NCBI RefSeq assembly: GCF_030272705.1
Contig: NZ_JARFYM010000002.1
Span: forward strand, 532,735 to 596,734
From: Rhizobium mayense
GTDB lineage: Bacteria; Pseudomonadota; Alphaproteobacteria; Rhizobiales; Rhizobiaceae
Direction: 5' to 3'
DNA length: 64,000 bases
Below are positions 19,138-27,294 of this stretch, piece by piece (the stretch's first letter is position 1; each line of letters starts with the position of its first letter). Below the pieces are notes generated by a model. The model was not told the DNA's origin. It saw nothing but the letters and a program-made list of their open reading frames with translations, and ran no database searches. A program made the translations under genes and the position numbers.

Positions 19138-19886
19138 TGTCGAAAGCCTATGAACGTCTTCTGGTGCTCGAGGGTGCGCACAACGTCCGAGATCTCGGCG
19201 GTTATGCGACGATGACCGGCGCCAGCACACGTTGGCGCGCGCTTCTCAGAAGCGATGGGCTGCATTTGCTCAGCGCTGCCGATATCGAGAGCCTTCTAAG
19301 GGCGGGCCTTTCCACCGTGATCGATCTGCGCAGCGCTGAAGAAATCGCGCTGGAAATCAATCCGTTTGGTGTGGACGGGCGCGTGCAATATCACAATCTC
19401 CCGCTCTTTTCCGCTCTTGCGCCTATCCTGACGACCGCGAAGACCGGCAAGAGCCCTTTCGATATGGCCGCACGCTATCGCGACGCCATCGAAAACTGCC
19501 AGCCGGCCATCGCCGGTGTTCTGTGTGCGATTGCGACGGCGCCGGAGGGGATTGTGCTCTTCCATTGCAGCGCCGGCAAGGATCGCACCGGCATAATCGC
19601 GGCCATCCTGCTTGCAATCGCAGGTGTCGATGACAATACCATTACCGAGGACTATGCCCTTACTGGCGCAATCGCCGGACGGTTGATCGAACGCCTGCGG
19701 GAGAAGTCCTTGCGGGGCGGCGCCGACCCCGCATTCATCGAGCTCGTTCTTGCCAGCGAACCGCAGACCATGCGCTCTACACTCCAGCACATCACCCGGA
19801 TCTATGGCAGCATGCCGGACTATGTCGTGCGGATCGGCCTGTCCAACGACGAGATCGAAAAGCTGCGCCAACGTATCCTCGGCTGA
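19137..19886 (+). CDS. Tyrosine-phosphatase-like protein (DSP/Y_phosphatase3 family)
   Basis: A 249-aa protein with the P-loop HCSAGKDRTG at 143-152 (nucleophile Cys144, Arg150) and the N-terminal NVRDLGGY motif of the Y_phosphatase3 / phosphoinositide-phosphatase-like family. VIDLRS at 61-66 is the usual second motif. The ATG overlaps the permease stop codon (TGATG). Members act on phosphotyrosine, phosphoinositides or small organophosphates. Inside an uptake operon a nutrient role seems more likely than signalling: the phosphoesterase opens a diester and this enzyme removes the remaining phosphate. That order is inferred. Confidence 0.82.
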   Translation: MSKAYERLLVLEGAHNVRDLGGYATMTGASTRWRALLRSDGLHLLSAADIESLLRAGLSTVIDLRSAEEIALEINPFGVDGRVQYHNLPLFSALAPILTTAKTGKSPFDMAARYRDAIENCQPAIAGVLCAIATAPEGIVLFHCSAGKDRTGIIAAILLAIAGVDDNTITEDYALTGAIAGRLIERLREKSLRGGADPAFIELVLASEPQTMRSTLQHITRIYGSMPDYVVRIGLSNDEIEKLRQRILG

Positions 19887-20013
19887 AATCGTACCGTTTT
19901 TGTCCGCCGCCCCCCGCTCTGCGAACCCGCCGGTTTCGGAATGTCTTGCTCTCGGATACCAGACAGTTCTATTTATCCCCTCATGAATGGAATTGTCTGA
20001 TAACCGAGGTCAA

Positions 20014-20163
20014 ATGAACGACAACGTCATCCAATTTCGAAGGCCAAAGCCGCCCAGGACACCGCGACCCGGGTTGCGCCAATTGCTTGTCGTCATTGTC
20101 GTGATTGCGGTTTTCGCAGCCGCCTGGGGATATTTTCAGATCTTTGGTTCGCCTGCGCCGTGA
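20014..20163 (+). CDS. Small single-span membrane protein (49 aa)
   Basis: The translation starts MNDNVIQFRRPKPPRTPRPG, then has one hydrophobic segment (LLVVIVVIAVFAAAWGYF, about residues 24-41) and a short tail. GAGGT lies 3 nt before the ATG, which is close but usable. Short proteins with the same polybasic-proline N-terminus followed by one TM helix are common in Rhizobiaceae. The function is unknown. It ends just before a hairpin shared with the convergent DUF1127 gene. Confidence 0.65.
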   Translation: MNDNVIQFRRPKPPRTPRPGLRQLLVVIVVIAVFAAAWGYFQIFGSPAP

Positions 20164-20186
20164 CGCGTGGAAATCGATAAACAAAA

Positions 20187-20209
20187 CGCCCGCTGTGTGA
20201 GAGCGGGCG
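20187..20209 (-). terminator. Rho-independent terminator of the DUF1127 gene
   Basis: An 8-bp GC-rich stem (CGCCCGCT / AGCGGGCG) with a 7-nt loop is followed on the minus strand by GTTTTGTTT. It lies about 40 nt after the DUF1127 stop codon and also just beyond the convergent 49-aa gene. Confidence 0.65.
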
Positions 20210-20249
20210 TGCGAAACATCGCACCATCACGGTGCGAGAGAATTCAATA

Positions 20250-20396
20250 TTACCGAGCGACAGATTCGCGAGCGATACGCTGGATATCCGAGCGTTCGAT
20301 GCCGAGATCGTTTAGTCTGCGGTTCGACATGCGGCCGAGTTCCGATACGGTCCGACGATACTTGCGCCAGTTGTTGAAGGAATGCGCTACGTTCAT
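20250..20396 (-). CDS. DUF1127 small protein
   Basis: A 48-aa basic protein, MNVAHSFNNWRKYRRTVSEL through to ERSDIQRIARESVAR. NNWRKYRRTVSELGRMSNRRLNDLGIERSDI is the DUF1127 core (YjiS-like). GGGG lies 6 nt before ATG 20396; an ATG two codons earlier (20402) is too close to it. DUF1127 proteins in alphaproteobacteria are linked to RNA-binding regulators of stress, phosphate or carbon metabolism. A hairpin (GCACC-N5-GGTGC, 20221-20235) and a terminator follow. Confidence 0.88.
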   Translation of the reverse strand: MNVAHSFNNWRKYRRTVSELGRMSNRRLNDLGIERSDIQRIARESVAR

Positions 20397-20402
20397 GTTC
20401 AT

Positions 20403-20823
20403 CCCCTTTCTTCGGGCTTGGGAGAGCGGCTGCCATCCGGACGCCGCCGTACTTTCGATGGTTAGAATATAAAGCGCGGCCTTCCCGGGTAACAGCGCCG
20501 ATCCCTCAATACACTATTGCACAGAATGCATAACTAATTGCCGATCGCATATTTTTTAGGCGTAACCACTGAAGCGGCGCAGTCGGCCGACTCGAGGCCA
20601 GCCATCGCAGAATGACCCCGGAATTCGCAAGTCTGCGGGCACCATTGGGGTTTCGGCAGCCTAGTCCCATCGGCCGCTCTTGATAAGCGAGATAGCCGAT
20701 ATGATACAATCGCATATCTATCGCAATGCAATGCTGGACATCCCTGTGCAACTTCGCCCGGAGGCTATCGATCTGCCGCAGATGATCGGCTAACATCATC
20801 GCCGAGCAAGGGGATCTCTATCC
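20403..20823. other. 421-nt region without a recognised gene
   Basis: This gap holds the promoter region of the DUF1127 gene (a TATATTCT-like -10 near 20465 on the minus strand) and AT-rich stretches at 20515-20570. A 30-codon reading frame at 20701-20793 (+), starting MIQSHIYRN, has no clear ribosome site and was not called. I see no tRNA or repeat in it. Confidence 0.5.
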
Positions 20824-21153
20824 ATGAGCGTTCGTCCACCGCAATCCTTGAGGCAGTTTCATTCGACCGACAGCGGGTTCAATGTTCTCGAATATGAACT
20901 CATGTCCGAGCGCGCCAATTCCCTCGGACGCCACGGGCTGAAGGTGGAGACCGCGCTTGCGGAACTGCGGGCATGGGATGCCGCACGCCACAACGACGCG
21001 GACCGCGAAAGCCTCGTGGACAAAGCTTCCGACGCCGTCTGGGCCTTCTTCATTCAGCGCGAAACCTGCGGCCTGCGAAACGGTTGCGATGTCATTCAAC
21101 GCTACGCCATCCCCAACGAGGTGCTTGCAAGGGTCGGCGCGGTGCGTCGATGA
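20824..21153 (+). CDS. Conserved alphaproteobacterial protein (109 aa, unknown function)
   Basis: A soluble, mostly helical protein. FNVLEYELMSERANSLGRHG, KVETALAELRAWDA, AVWAFFIQRETCGLRNG and YAIPNEVLARVGA form a pattern I recognise from a small uncharacterised alphaproteobacterial family (probably DUF6665). It starts 4 nt after GGGGATCTCTATCC, giving an acceptable ribosome site. No neighbour suggests a function; the adjacent GST gene is convergent. Confidence 0.7.
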   Translation: MSVRPPQSLRQFHSTDSGFNVLEYELMSERANSLGRHGLKVETALAELRAWDAARHNDADRESLVDKASDAVWAFFIQRETCGLRNGCDVIQRYAIPNEVLARVGAVRR

Positions 21154-21201
21154 AGCCGGGCGGCGCTTTTAGCCCAGCTTCGGCTGTAACGAGAAGTTTG
21201 C

Positions 21202-22077
21202 TCAGCTCGCGGCTGCGAGCTTGTCCTGCGTCTTGGTTTCGAAATCGCTGGCGTCATGGCGCTCATGCAACTGGCCTGAGAGCTCGCCGGATACCCGGTT
21301 GACCATCCGCCCACGCTTTACCGCCGGTCGTTCGAAGATCGCATCCGCCCAGCGCTGAACGTTCTTATAGTCCTGCACCTGAAGGAACTCACCCGCCCCA
21401 TATTGCCAGCCCTTGGCCAAGCCGCCGTACCAGGGCCAAACGGCGATATCGGCGATCGTGTAGTCCTTGCCGCCTAGATATTCGCTTTCAGCGAGGCGAC
21501 GATCGAGCACGTCGAGCTGGCGCTTGACCTCCATGGCAAAGCGGTCGATTGCATATTCGATCTTCTCCGGCGCATAAGCGTAGAAATGGCCGAACCCGCC
21601 GCCGAGATAAGGCGCGCTACCCATCTGCCAGAACAGCCAAGAAAAGCATTCGGCACGCGCGGCCGGGTCGGTCGGCAGGAAAGCGCCGAACTTTTCGGCG
21701 AGATAGGTCAGGATAGAACCGGACTCGAAGACCCGGATCGGCTTCGGGCCGCTGCGGTCCATTAGAGCCGGTATTTTGGAGTTCGGATTGACCGCAACGA
21801 AGCCGCTTCCGAACTGCTCGCCTTCGCCGATCTTGATCAACCAGGCGTCATATTCCGCGCCGCTATGGCCGAGAGCCAGCAGCTCTTCGAGCATGATCGT
21901 GACCTTCACGCCATTCGGCGTCGCCAGCGAATAGAGTTGGAGGGGATGGCGGCCGACCGGCAGCTCCTTGTCATGTGTCGGTCCCGCGATCGGGCGATTG
22001 ATGCTTGCAAACTGGCCTCCGCTCGGCTTGTTCCAGGTCCAGATTTTCGGCGGCGTGTATTCGGAAGAACCGGTCAT
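21202..22077 (-). CDS. yghU: Glutathione S-transferase / disulfide reductase, YghU type
   Basis: A 291-aa nu-class GST. The N-terminal YTPPKIWTWNKPSGGQFASINRP, then LPVGRHPLQLYSLATPNGVK (thioredoxin-like fold with the catalytic Thr-Pro-Asn) and YTIADIAVWPWYGGL in the helical domain, are diagnostic of YghU/YfcG enzymes, which reduce disulfides using two bound glutathiones. ATG 22077 has GGAG 8 nt upstream; an upstream frame extension to 22131 has no homology to the family. It is monocistronic between convergent and tandem neighbours. Confidence 0.92.
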   Translation of the reverse strand: MTGSSEYTPPKIWTWNKPSGGQFASINRPIAGPTHDKELPVGRHPLQLYSLATPNGVKVTIMLEELLALGHSGAEYDAWLIKIGEGEQFGSGFVAVNPNSKIPALMDRSGPKPIRVFESGSILTYLAEKFGAFLPTDPAARAECFSWLFWQMGSAPYLGGGFGHFYAYAPEKIEYAIDRFAMEVKRQLDVLDRRLAESEYLGGKDYTIADIAVWPWYGGLAKGWQYGAGEFLQVQDYKNVQRWADAIFERPAVKRGRMVNRVSGELSGQLHERHDASDFETKTQDKLAAAS

Positions 22078-22317
22078 GCTCAAGCTCCTGATATTTGATA
22101 ACGGACGTACAGTCGATTTGCTGCTATGCACCTAGCAGAGGCAACGACGCCTTGTCAGCGCCAAGAGCATCACTTCACGTAACATTGTTTGGGTGCCGAC
22201 AGGGATCAGGGATGGCCTTCGAAAGACGAGGAAGCGACTATCGAAGCGTGATTTTCGCTCACGGCTTTTCGAAGACGAGGTATTACAAACCGTGTGGGCG
22301 GCGGCTTTGTTTCCGGC

Positions 22318-23130
22318 CTATCGTCGTCCTTGCGGCAGCGGGCAGCTCGCGCCGCATCCGCCGACATCCTGCAGGCAATAGCGCAAACAACAGACTTTGC
22401 GGCGTTTGAACGCGAGGCCGCTCTCGTCCTGCATGTTGCGAAGGGCGCCACACAAGGGGTTCTTCTCGCCGTCGGGAAACGTGGGGTCGGAAATCAGTGG
22501 CGCCCCTTCCTCAGCTAATGCGGGAGCGCTTTGACGGCCTGTTTCATCGATGATCCAATCGAGATAGCCAGCCGCATTCCCCCAAAGCAGTTTGGCGCTC
22601 AGATGCGCATGATGGGAAATCGCGTCTGTCAGGGGTTCTATGTGCTGCCGCAGGAGAGGCGCCATTGCGGTATGGATATCAAGCTCCCGCACCTGTCCGA
22701 GATTTGGTAGAAGAAATGACACCGGCGTCGCCGTTTCCCGGTCGAGACATACCGAGACCTCATCGAGCGAGACCGGCAGGTAACGTCGCAGCTCCAGCCA
22801 TGCCAGCGCGGTGTTGATGGTCAATGTACTGAGGTAATAAAGAGTCCAGAGCGATACGATGGCGCGGCGATCGGCCGGCAAAAATCTCGCCCCGTATCGG
22901 TCGATGATGCTGTTGAAGCAATCTGCTTCGCAAAGCGCCGAACATGCGATGACATCGCAACCTGCCGGGGCGTCTAGCAAGAATTTCCCGCGGCAGAAGC
23001 CGTATTTCTCTCCACCGTGGCGAACCAACAGAGCTCCAAGATCGCGGTCGCCGTCCGCACCCGAGGGCGCGGGCGGTATCGGTTGCTTTGACGAGGCTTG
23101 GGTCTGAACCAACGACCTACCCAATCTCAC
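22318..23130 (-). CDS. fhuF: Siderophore-iron reductase FhuF
   Basis: A 270-aa cytoplasmic protein ending in the FhuF [2Fe-2S] pattern CC-x10-C-x2-C (KVCCLRY, then GGCGASCPLP near residues 246-265). The N-terminal half contains the ferric iron reductase-like region (SLWTLYYLSTLTINTALAWL). It starts with GTG overlapping the TonB-receptor stop (GTGA), so translation is coupled. FhuF reduces Fe3+ in imported hydroxamate siderophores such as ferrichrome and ferrioxamine to release iron. Confidence 0.88.
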   Translation of the reverse strand: MRLGRSLVQTQASSKQPIPPAPSGADGDRDLGALLVRHGGEKYGFCRGKFLLDAPAGCDVIACSALCEADCFNSIIDRYGARFLPADRRAIVSLWTLYYLSTLTINTALAWLELRRYLPVSLDEVSVCLDRETATPVSFLLPNLGQVRELDIHTAMAPLLRQHIEPLTDAISHHAHLSAKLLWGNAAGYLDWIIDETGRQSAPALAEEGAPLISDPTFPDGEKNPLCGALRNMQDESGLAFKRRKVCCLRYCLQDVGGCGASCPLPQGRR

Positions 23131-25286
23131 CAGGAATATTTCAGCGTTCCAACGACCTTGCGTCGATCGCCGTAGTACTCGGTTCCGTAGTAGCTGCTCG
23201 CGACATACTTGCGGTCGAAGAGGTTTGTCGCATTGACCGCAAGCTTGACGTTCTTGGTCACGTTATAGCTGACCGCCGCATCGAACACGGCATATCCTCC
23301 GACAGAGACCGTGTTTGCGTCGTCACCATAGGTCTGCCCGATATAGCGGACGCCGCCGCCAAGGTTCAGATCGCCGCGCTGCCCTTCTCCAGGGATCGTG
23401 TAGTCGAGCCAGGCCGAGGCAAGATGTCTCGGAACGCGCTGCGGCCTGTTGCCGACATTTCCGCTCGTTCCGTCCTCGCGGATCTCGGCATCCCAATAGG
23501 AATAAGCCAGCGTCAGGTTGACATGATCGCTCAATGCCGCCTTGCCCTCCAGCTCGATGCCACGCACGCCCACCTTGCCGATCTGCTCCTGAATGAGCGG
23601 CGTCACGTAAGTCGGCACATTGGTCTGCGTCAGATCGAACAGGGCGGCGCTGAACAGCCCATCGAAATTGTCGGGCTGATACTTCAGGCCGACTTCGTAC
23701 TGCTGGCCCTTCTGGGGCTTCAGCGAACCGCTCAACGCATAGCCATTGGCGGACGGCGTCACGAGAGGCTGGAAGCTTTCCGAATAATTTACATAGGCGG
23801 CGAGATTGGAATTGATCTTGTAGGTGAGCCCAGCGCGTTTGGTGAACGCGGATTCGGTGTTGTCGTCCCTGGTGCCCAGGTCGACATAATCTGCGGTCGT
23901 GTGGACATGGTCCCAACGGCCGCCAAGTGTGGCGATCCAACGATCGTCGAAGGTCAACTGCTCCTGCGCGTAGAACCCAACGGCCTGCTGCTTGACCCGC
24001 CAATTCACGTAGGGATTGAGATTGATGCAGGACAGACCGCAGTAGGCAGGATTGTAGATGTCGATCGGCCCGGCTGTGCCGTACTGGATATTTTCGCGAG
24101 TGTTGTCGTTGGCGTAGTCGATGCCGACAAGCGTCTTGCTGTCGAAGGCTTTCCACCCGGTATCGTATTGCAGCTGGTTGTCGATCACATAGCGGTTCGA
24201 CAGGCCATCCACCGAGAAGGCCTCGCGGTCAGCGGTCGGATCGAGGGAGGCTCCATAAACCTCGGCATAATCGAGGCTGAGATGTGTATAGCGGGCATTA
24301 GAGCGGAAGGTCAGACCATCGCTGATTTCATGCTCGAACTGATAGCCGATATCGCTTTGACGGGTGTCGAAGCGATTGAAATCGGGTTCGCCCAGGAAGG
24401 TATTGATGTCCAGATCGGCGCCGACCGGAAAGCCCCGCGCGCCGGTCCCGTCCCGCTTGTAGTAGTCGGTCAGAATGGTGAGCGACGTTCCTTCGTCGGG
24501 CTTGATGGTCAGAGCCGGCGCGACATAGAGACGATCATCCTTGGAATAGTCCCAGCCTAGGTCTCCATCCTTGGAAAGCGCCGTCAACCGATAGCTCCAG
24601 ACACCATCAGCATCGAGCGGCCCGCCAAAGTCGGTGCCGACCTCCTTGGTTCCATCGCCGAAGGATGTGTAGACCTCGCCCTGCTTTTCCTCCGGCGGAC
24701 GCTTCGTGATCGCATTGATAAGACCACCCGGCGCGTTGAGACCGAAAAGCGTCGACGTCGATCCCTTCAGGACTTCCACGCGCTGCAAACCATAGGGCTC
24801 AAGGCGGCTTGCCGTGTACCAAGCGGGGATGCGGGCCGTGAGCCCGTCGCGGTAAGTGCCGAGCGCCGTCTGGTCGAAGCCGCGAATACGGAAATAGTCA
24901 TAACGGTCGTCATTGCCGAACTCGTCCGTGAAGACGCCTGCGGTGTAGGCGACGGCCTGCTGCAGATTGTCGACATGACGCTCTTCGAGCTCCTTTTCCG
25001 TCACCACCGAGACGGCCGCCGGGATATCGATGATTGGAGTGTCCGTCTTGGTGCCGGTCATCGTGTCCGTGGCGACGATGGTGGCATCGGGACCGCTAGC
25101 ACGGTCGGACTTGCCGACCACGACGATCTTCGGAAGTTCGGTCGCGGATTCCTGTGCCCAAGCCGTCGGCGCCAGCGCCAAAGAAACGGCTGTCAAAGCA
25201 CTGCCAGCAACAAGATGCCCCGTCACACGACGCCCATCCACGCATTTTAAGGACGCGCGAAACCCTCCCTGCCGGTTGATCACCAT
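23127..25286 (-). CDS. TonB-dependent siderophore receptor (FhuA/FoxA-like)
   Basis: A 719-aa outer-membrane receptor. It has a long signal sequence ending near WAQ (residue 45), then a TonB-box-like ELPKIVVVG. The plug domain has VDNLQQAVAYTAGV and YFRIRGFDQTALGTYRDGL, with RVEVLKGSTSTLFG and APGGLINAITKRP. A 22-strand barrel ends in the obligatory aromatic (LKYSW). An extracellular-loop Cys pair (CGLSC) is visible at about 415-419. It imports ferric hydroxamate siderophores, given FhuF downstream and FhuCDB divergent. The exact siderophore is not predictable. Confidence 0.92.
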   Translation of the reverse strand: MVINRQGGFRASLKCVDGRRVTGHLVAGSALTAVSLALAPTAWAQESATELPKIVVVGKSDRASGPDATIVATDTMTGTKTDTPIIDIPAAVSVVTEKELEERHVDNLQQAVAYTAGVFTDEFGNDDRYDYFRIRGFDQTALGTYRDGLTARIPAWYTASRLEPYGLQRVEVLKGSTSTLFGLNAPGGLINAITKRPPEEKQGEVYTSFGDGTKEVGTDFGGPLDADGVWSYRLTALSKDGDLGWDYSKDDRLYVAPALTIKPDEGTSLTILTDYYKRDGTGARGFPVGADLDINTFLGEPDFNRFDTRQSDIGYQFEHEISDGLTFRSNARYTHLSLDYAEVYGASLDPTADREAFSVDGLSNRYVIDNQLQYDTGWKAFDSKTLVGIDYANDNTRENIQYGTAGPIDIYNPAYCGLSCINLNPYVNWRVKQQAVGFYAQEQLTFDDRWIATLGGRWDHVHTTADYVDLGTRDDNTESAFTKRAGLTYKINSNLAAYVNYSESFQPLVTPSANGYALSGSLKPQKGQQYEVGLKYQPDNFDGLFSAALFDLTQTNVPTYVTPLIQEQIGKVGVRGIELEGKAALSDHVNLTLAYSYWDAEIREDGTSGNVGNRPQRVPRHLASAWLDYTIPGEGQRGDLNLGGGVRYIGQTYGDDANTVSVGGYAVFDAAVSYNVTKNVKLAVNATNLFDRKYVASSYYGTEYYGDRRKVVGTLKYSW

Positions 25287-25531
25287 GCAAAGCCACTCCT
25301 GTCTGTCATTTTCTGGTCACGTAGCGGAGTAGCGGTCCCCCGGCGATCCGCCTGCGTTGCGGGCAAAATATAAACATAACTGAAAGAGTCAACTTAAAAA
25401 ATCCGACGTCCCGCGCTCGGCGCAAGAGCCAGCGCGACCGGTTTAAGCCAATGACAAACAGATGTTTTCGTGCTCACCATGGAAGGGACGGCGGCGATCG
25501 CGGCGGGGACGTCAGAGACAAAAATAATACT

Positions 25532-25546
25532 TGATAATTGCAGTCA
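25532..25546 (+). promoter_or_regulatory. Candidate RirA iron-responsive (IRO-like) box
   Basis: TGA-N9-TCA (TGATAATTGCAGTCA) lies 40 nt before the fhuC start in an AT-rich part of the 300-nt divergent region between receptor and fhuC. The spacing matches the IRO-box pattern described for RirA-controlled iron genes in rhizobia. The motif is short, so a chance match cannot be excluded. The rest of the gap (25287-25531) holds the receptor promoter region and no gene. Confidence 0.35.
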
Positions 25547-25586
25547 TCTTTAGTACCGACAGGCACCTTGCCGCGAGGGACGACAC

Positions 25587-26399
25587 GTGGAACATCGCAG
25601 AGACACACCCGGCGCAACCGCCTCGACCGAGGCATTCGCAACGCATCGCATTCGGCTTTCGATAGACGGGAACGACATCCTTAGCGATGTCGATCTGTCG
25701 TTCCCAAAAGGTGAGTTCGTTGCCTTGGTCGGGCATAACGGTTCGGGAAAATCCAGCCTGCTGAAAATCCTCGGCCGGCAGATCCTGCCGACGGCAGGCT
25801 TGGCCTGCTATGCCGGCCGGGACATCAGCTCATTTCCCGAGCGCGCCTTTGCCCGCTCGGTCGCCTATCTGCCGCAGGATGTGAGCGCCAGCGCCGATAT
25901 GACCGTGCGGGAGCTGGTGCGCTGCGGGCGCTATCCTTGGCATGGTCCCCTCGGGCGCTTTTCCAAGACGGATGAAGAAAAGGTGGAGCAAGCGCTTGTC
26001 TTGACGCATCTGGAACCTCTGGCGGACCGCATCGTTGCCACGCTGTCCGGCGGCGAACGACAGCGAGCATGGCTCGCCATGCTGGTCGCGCAGGATACCG
26101 AATGCCTGCTGCTGGACGAACCGACCGCGGCCCTCGACATTGCCCATCAGATCGAGGTCCTGTCTCTGGTGCGCAGGCTCTCCCATGAAAAGGGCCTGAG
26201 CGTGATCATCGTCCTTCACGACATCAACATGGCTGCTCGCTTCTGTGATCACATCTGCGCGTTGAAACGTGGTCGCGTCGTCGCCAACGGAAAACCGAAT
26301 GAGATCCTGATGCGCGAGCGACTGCAGGAGATCTACGGCATCGATATGGATGTCATTGCCGCACCTAAAACTGGCTATCCGCTCGCCTATGCCTGCTAA
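25587..26399 (+). CDS. fhuC: Ferric hydroxamate ABC transporter ATPase
   Basis: A 270-aa FecE/FhuC-type ATPase. Walker A is GHNGSGKSS (about residues 49-57), the signature is LSGGERQRAWLAMLVAQ and Walker B is CLLLDEPTAALD, with switch His in VIIVLHDINMA. The Q-loop region YLPQDVSASADMTVRELVRCGRYPWHGPLGRF is diagnostic of siderophore transporters. GTG start with GAGGGA 6 nt upstream. It heads the fhuC-fhuD-fhuB operon, divergent from the receptor. Confidence 0.93.
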   Translation: MEHRRDTPGATASTEAFATHRIRLSIDGNDILSDVDLSFPKGEFVALVGHNGSGKSSLLKILGRQILPTAGLACYAGRDISSFPERAFARSVAYLPQDVSASADMTVRELVRCGRYPWHGPLGRFSKTDEEKVEQALVLTHLEPLADRIVATLSGGERQRAWLAMLVAQDTECLLLDEPTAALDIAHQIEVLSLVRRLSHEKGLSVIIVLHDINMAARFCDHICALKRGRVVANGKPNEILMRERLQEIYGIDMDVIAAPKTGYPLAYAC

Positions 26400-27294
26400 T
26401 CCGGTTCCCTTTTCCGCCCTGTCGCGTCGAGCGCTCCTGCGGGCAATGGCCGCTGCGGCGGTGGCCGGCAATGCCCCGGCTTTTGCGCAATCCGCACCAC
26501 GAATCGTCAGCCTCGACTATGGTCTTGCATCGACGCTTCTGTCGCTCGGCATCGTTCCGTTGGCAGTGTCCGATCTGGCCGACTGGGATAAATGGGTGGT
26601 CGAGCCGGCAATGCCCAAGTCTGCCGTGAACCTTGGCAGCTCGTGGGAGGTCAATTTCGAACTCCTTGTTGCCCTCAAGCCGGATATCATCCTGACGACA
26701 CCCTATCTCGACGAGCTCCTGCCGAAGCTGAAGCAGGTCGCGAAAGTCGTTCGGCTCGAGATCTACAAGCCCGGTATCGGCCCTATATTGCCGGCGGCTA
26801 TCGCGGCGACAAGAAAACTCGGGGCTGCGATCGGCCGGGAAGCGGAGGCCGAAGGTTTTCTCGCGCGTGCGGATGCTTTCTTCACCGATCGTCACGCCCG
26901 TCTTAGCGCGAAATCTCCACCTCCCGTAGCGCTCGTCAACTTCATGGACGCGCGGCATGCCCGAATCTATGCGAGCCCGGGCCTCTATCACAACGTTCTG
27001 GAGCGCATCGGCGTGCGAAACGCCTGGACCGAGGAATCGAATTACTGGGGCTTCCAGACCATCGCCATCGAAGAGCTCTCCCGCGTCGCCGATCCCGATG
27101 CGCGCCTGATCGCCTTCGAGCCGATACCTGCTGATGTCCTGTCTAAAATCATGGAAAGCCCTCTTTGGCAAAGCCTGCCGTTTGCCCGGCCGGGGCGGCT
27201 CTCAATCCTTCCCCCTGCCTTGATGTTCGGCATGGTCAACGAGGCGATGCGGTTCGGCCGCTTGTTGACAGACCTTTTGGATCCCAAGGCATGA
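26389..27294 (+). CDS. fhuD: Ferric hydroxamate periplasmic binding protein
   Basis: A 301-aa cluster-A-III binding protein. The N-terminus has a twin-arginine motif (SRRALLRAMAAAAVAG, cleavage after FAQ), so Tat export is likely. The body includes IVSLDYGLASTLLSLGIVPLAVSD, LKPDIILTTPYLDELLPKL and HARIYASPGLYHNVLERIGV. ATG 26389 is preferred: it overlaps fhuC by 11 nt and places the RR motif early. It passes the ferric siderophore to FhuB. Confidence 0.9.
   Translation: MPANPVPFSALSRRALLRAMAAAAVAGNAPAFAQSAPRIVSLDYGLASTLLSLGIVPLAVSDLADWDKWVVEPAMPKSAVNLGSSWEVNFELLVALKPDIILTTPYLDELLPKLKQVAKVVRLEIYKPGIGPILPAAIAATRKLGAAIGREAEAEGFLARADAFFTDRHARLSAKSPPPVALVNFMDARHARIYASPGLYHNVLERIGVRNAWTEESNYWGFQTIAIEELSRVADPDARLIAFEPIPADVLSKIMESPLWQSLPFARPGRLSILPPALMFGMVNEAMRFGRLLTDLLDPKA

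Noticed and set aside
23088..24560. A 490-codon open frame on the plus strand
   Set aside because: Antisense to the TonB receptor; no family resemblance, and the receptor is unambiguous.
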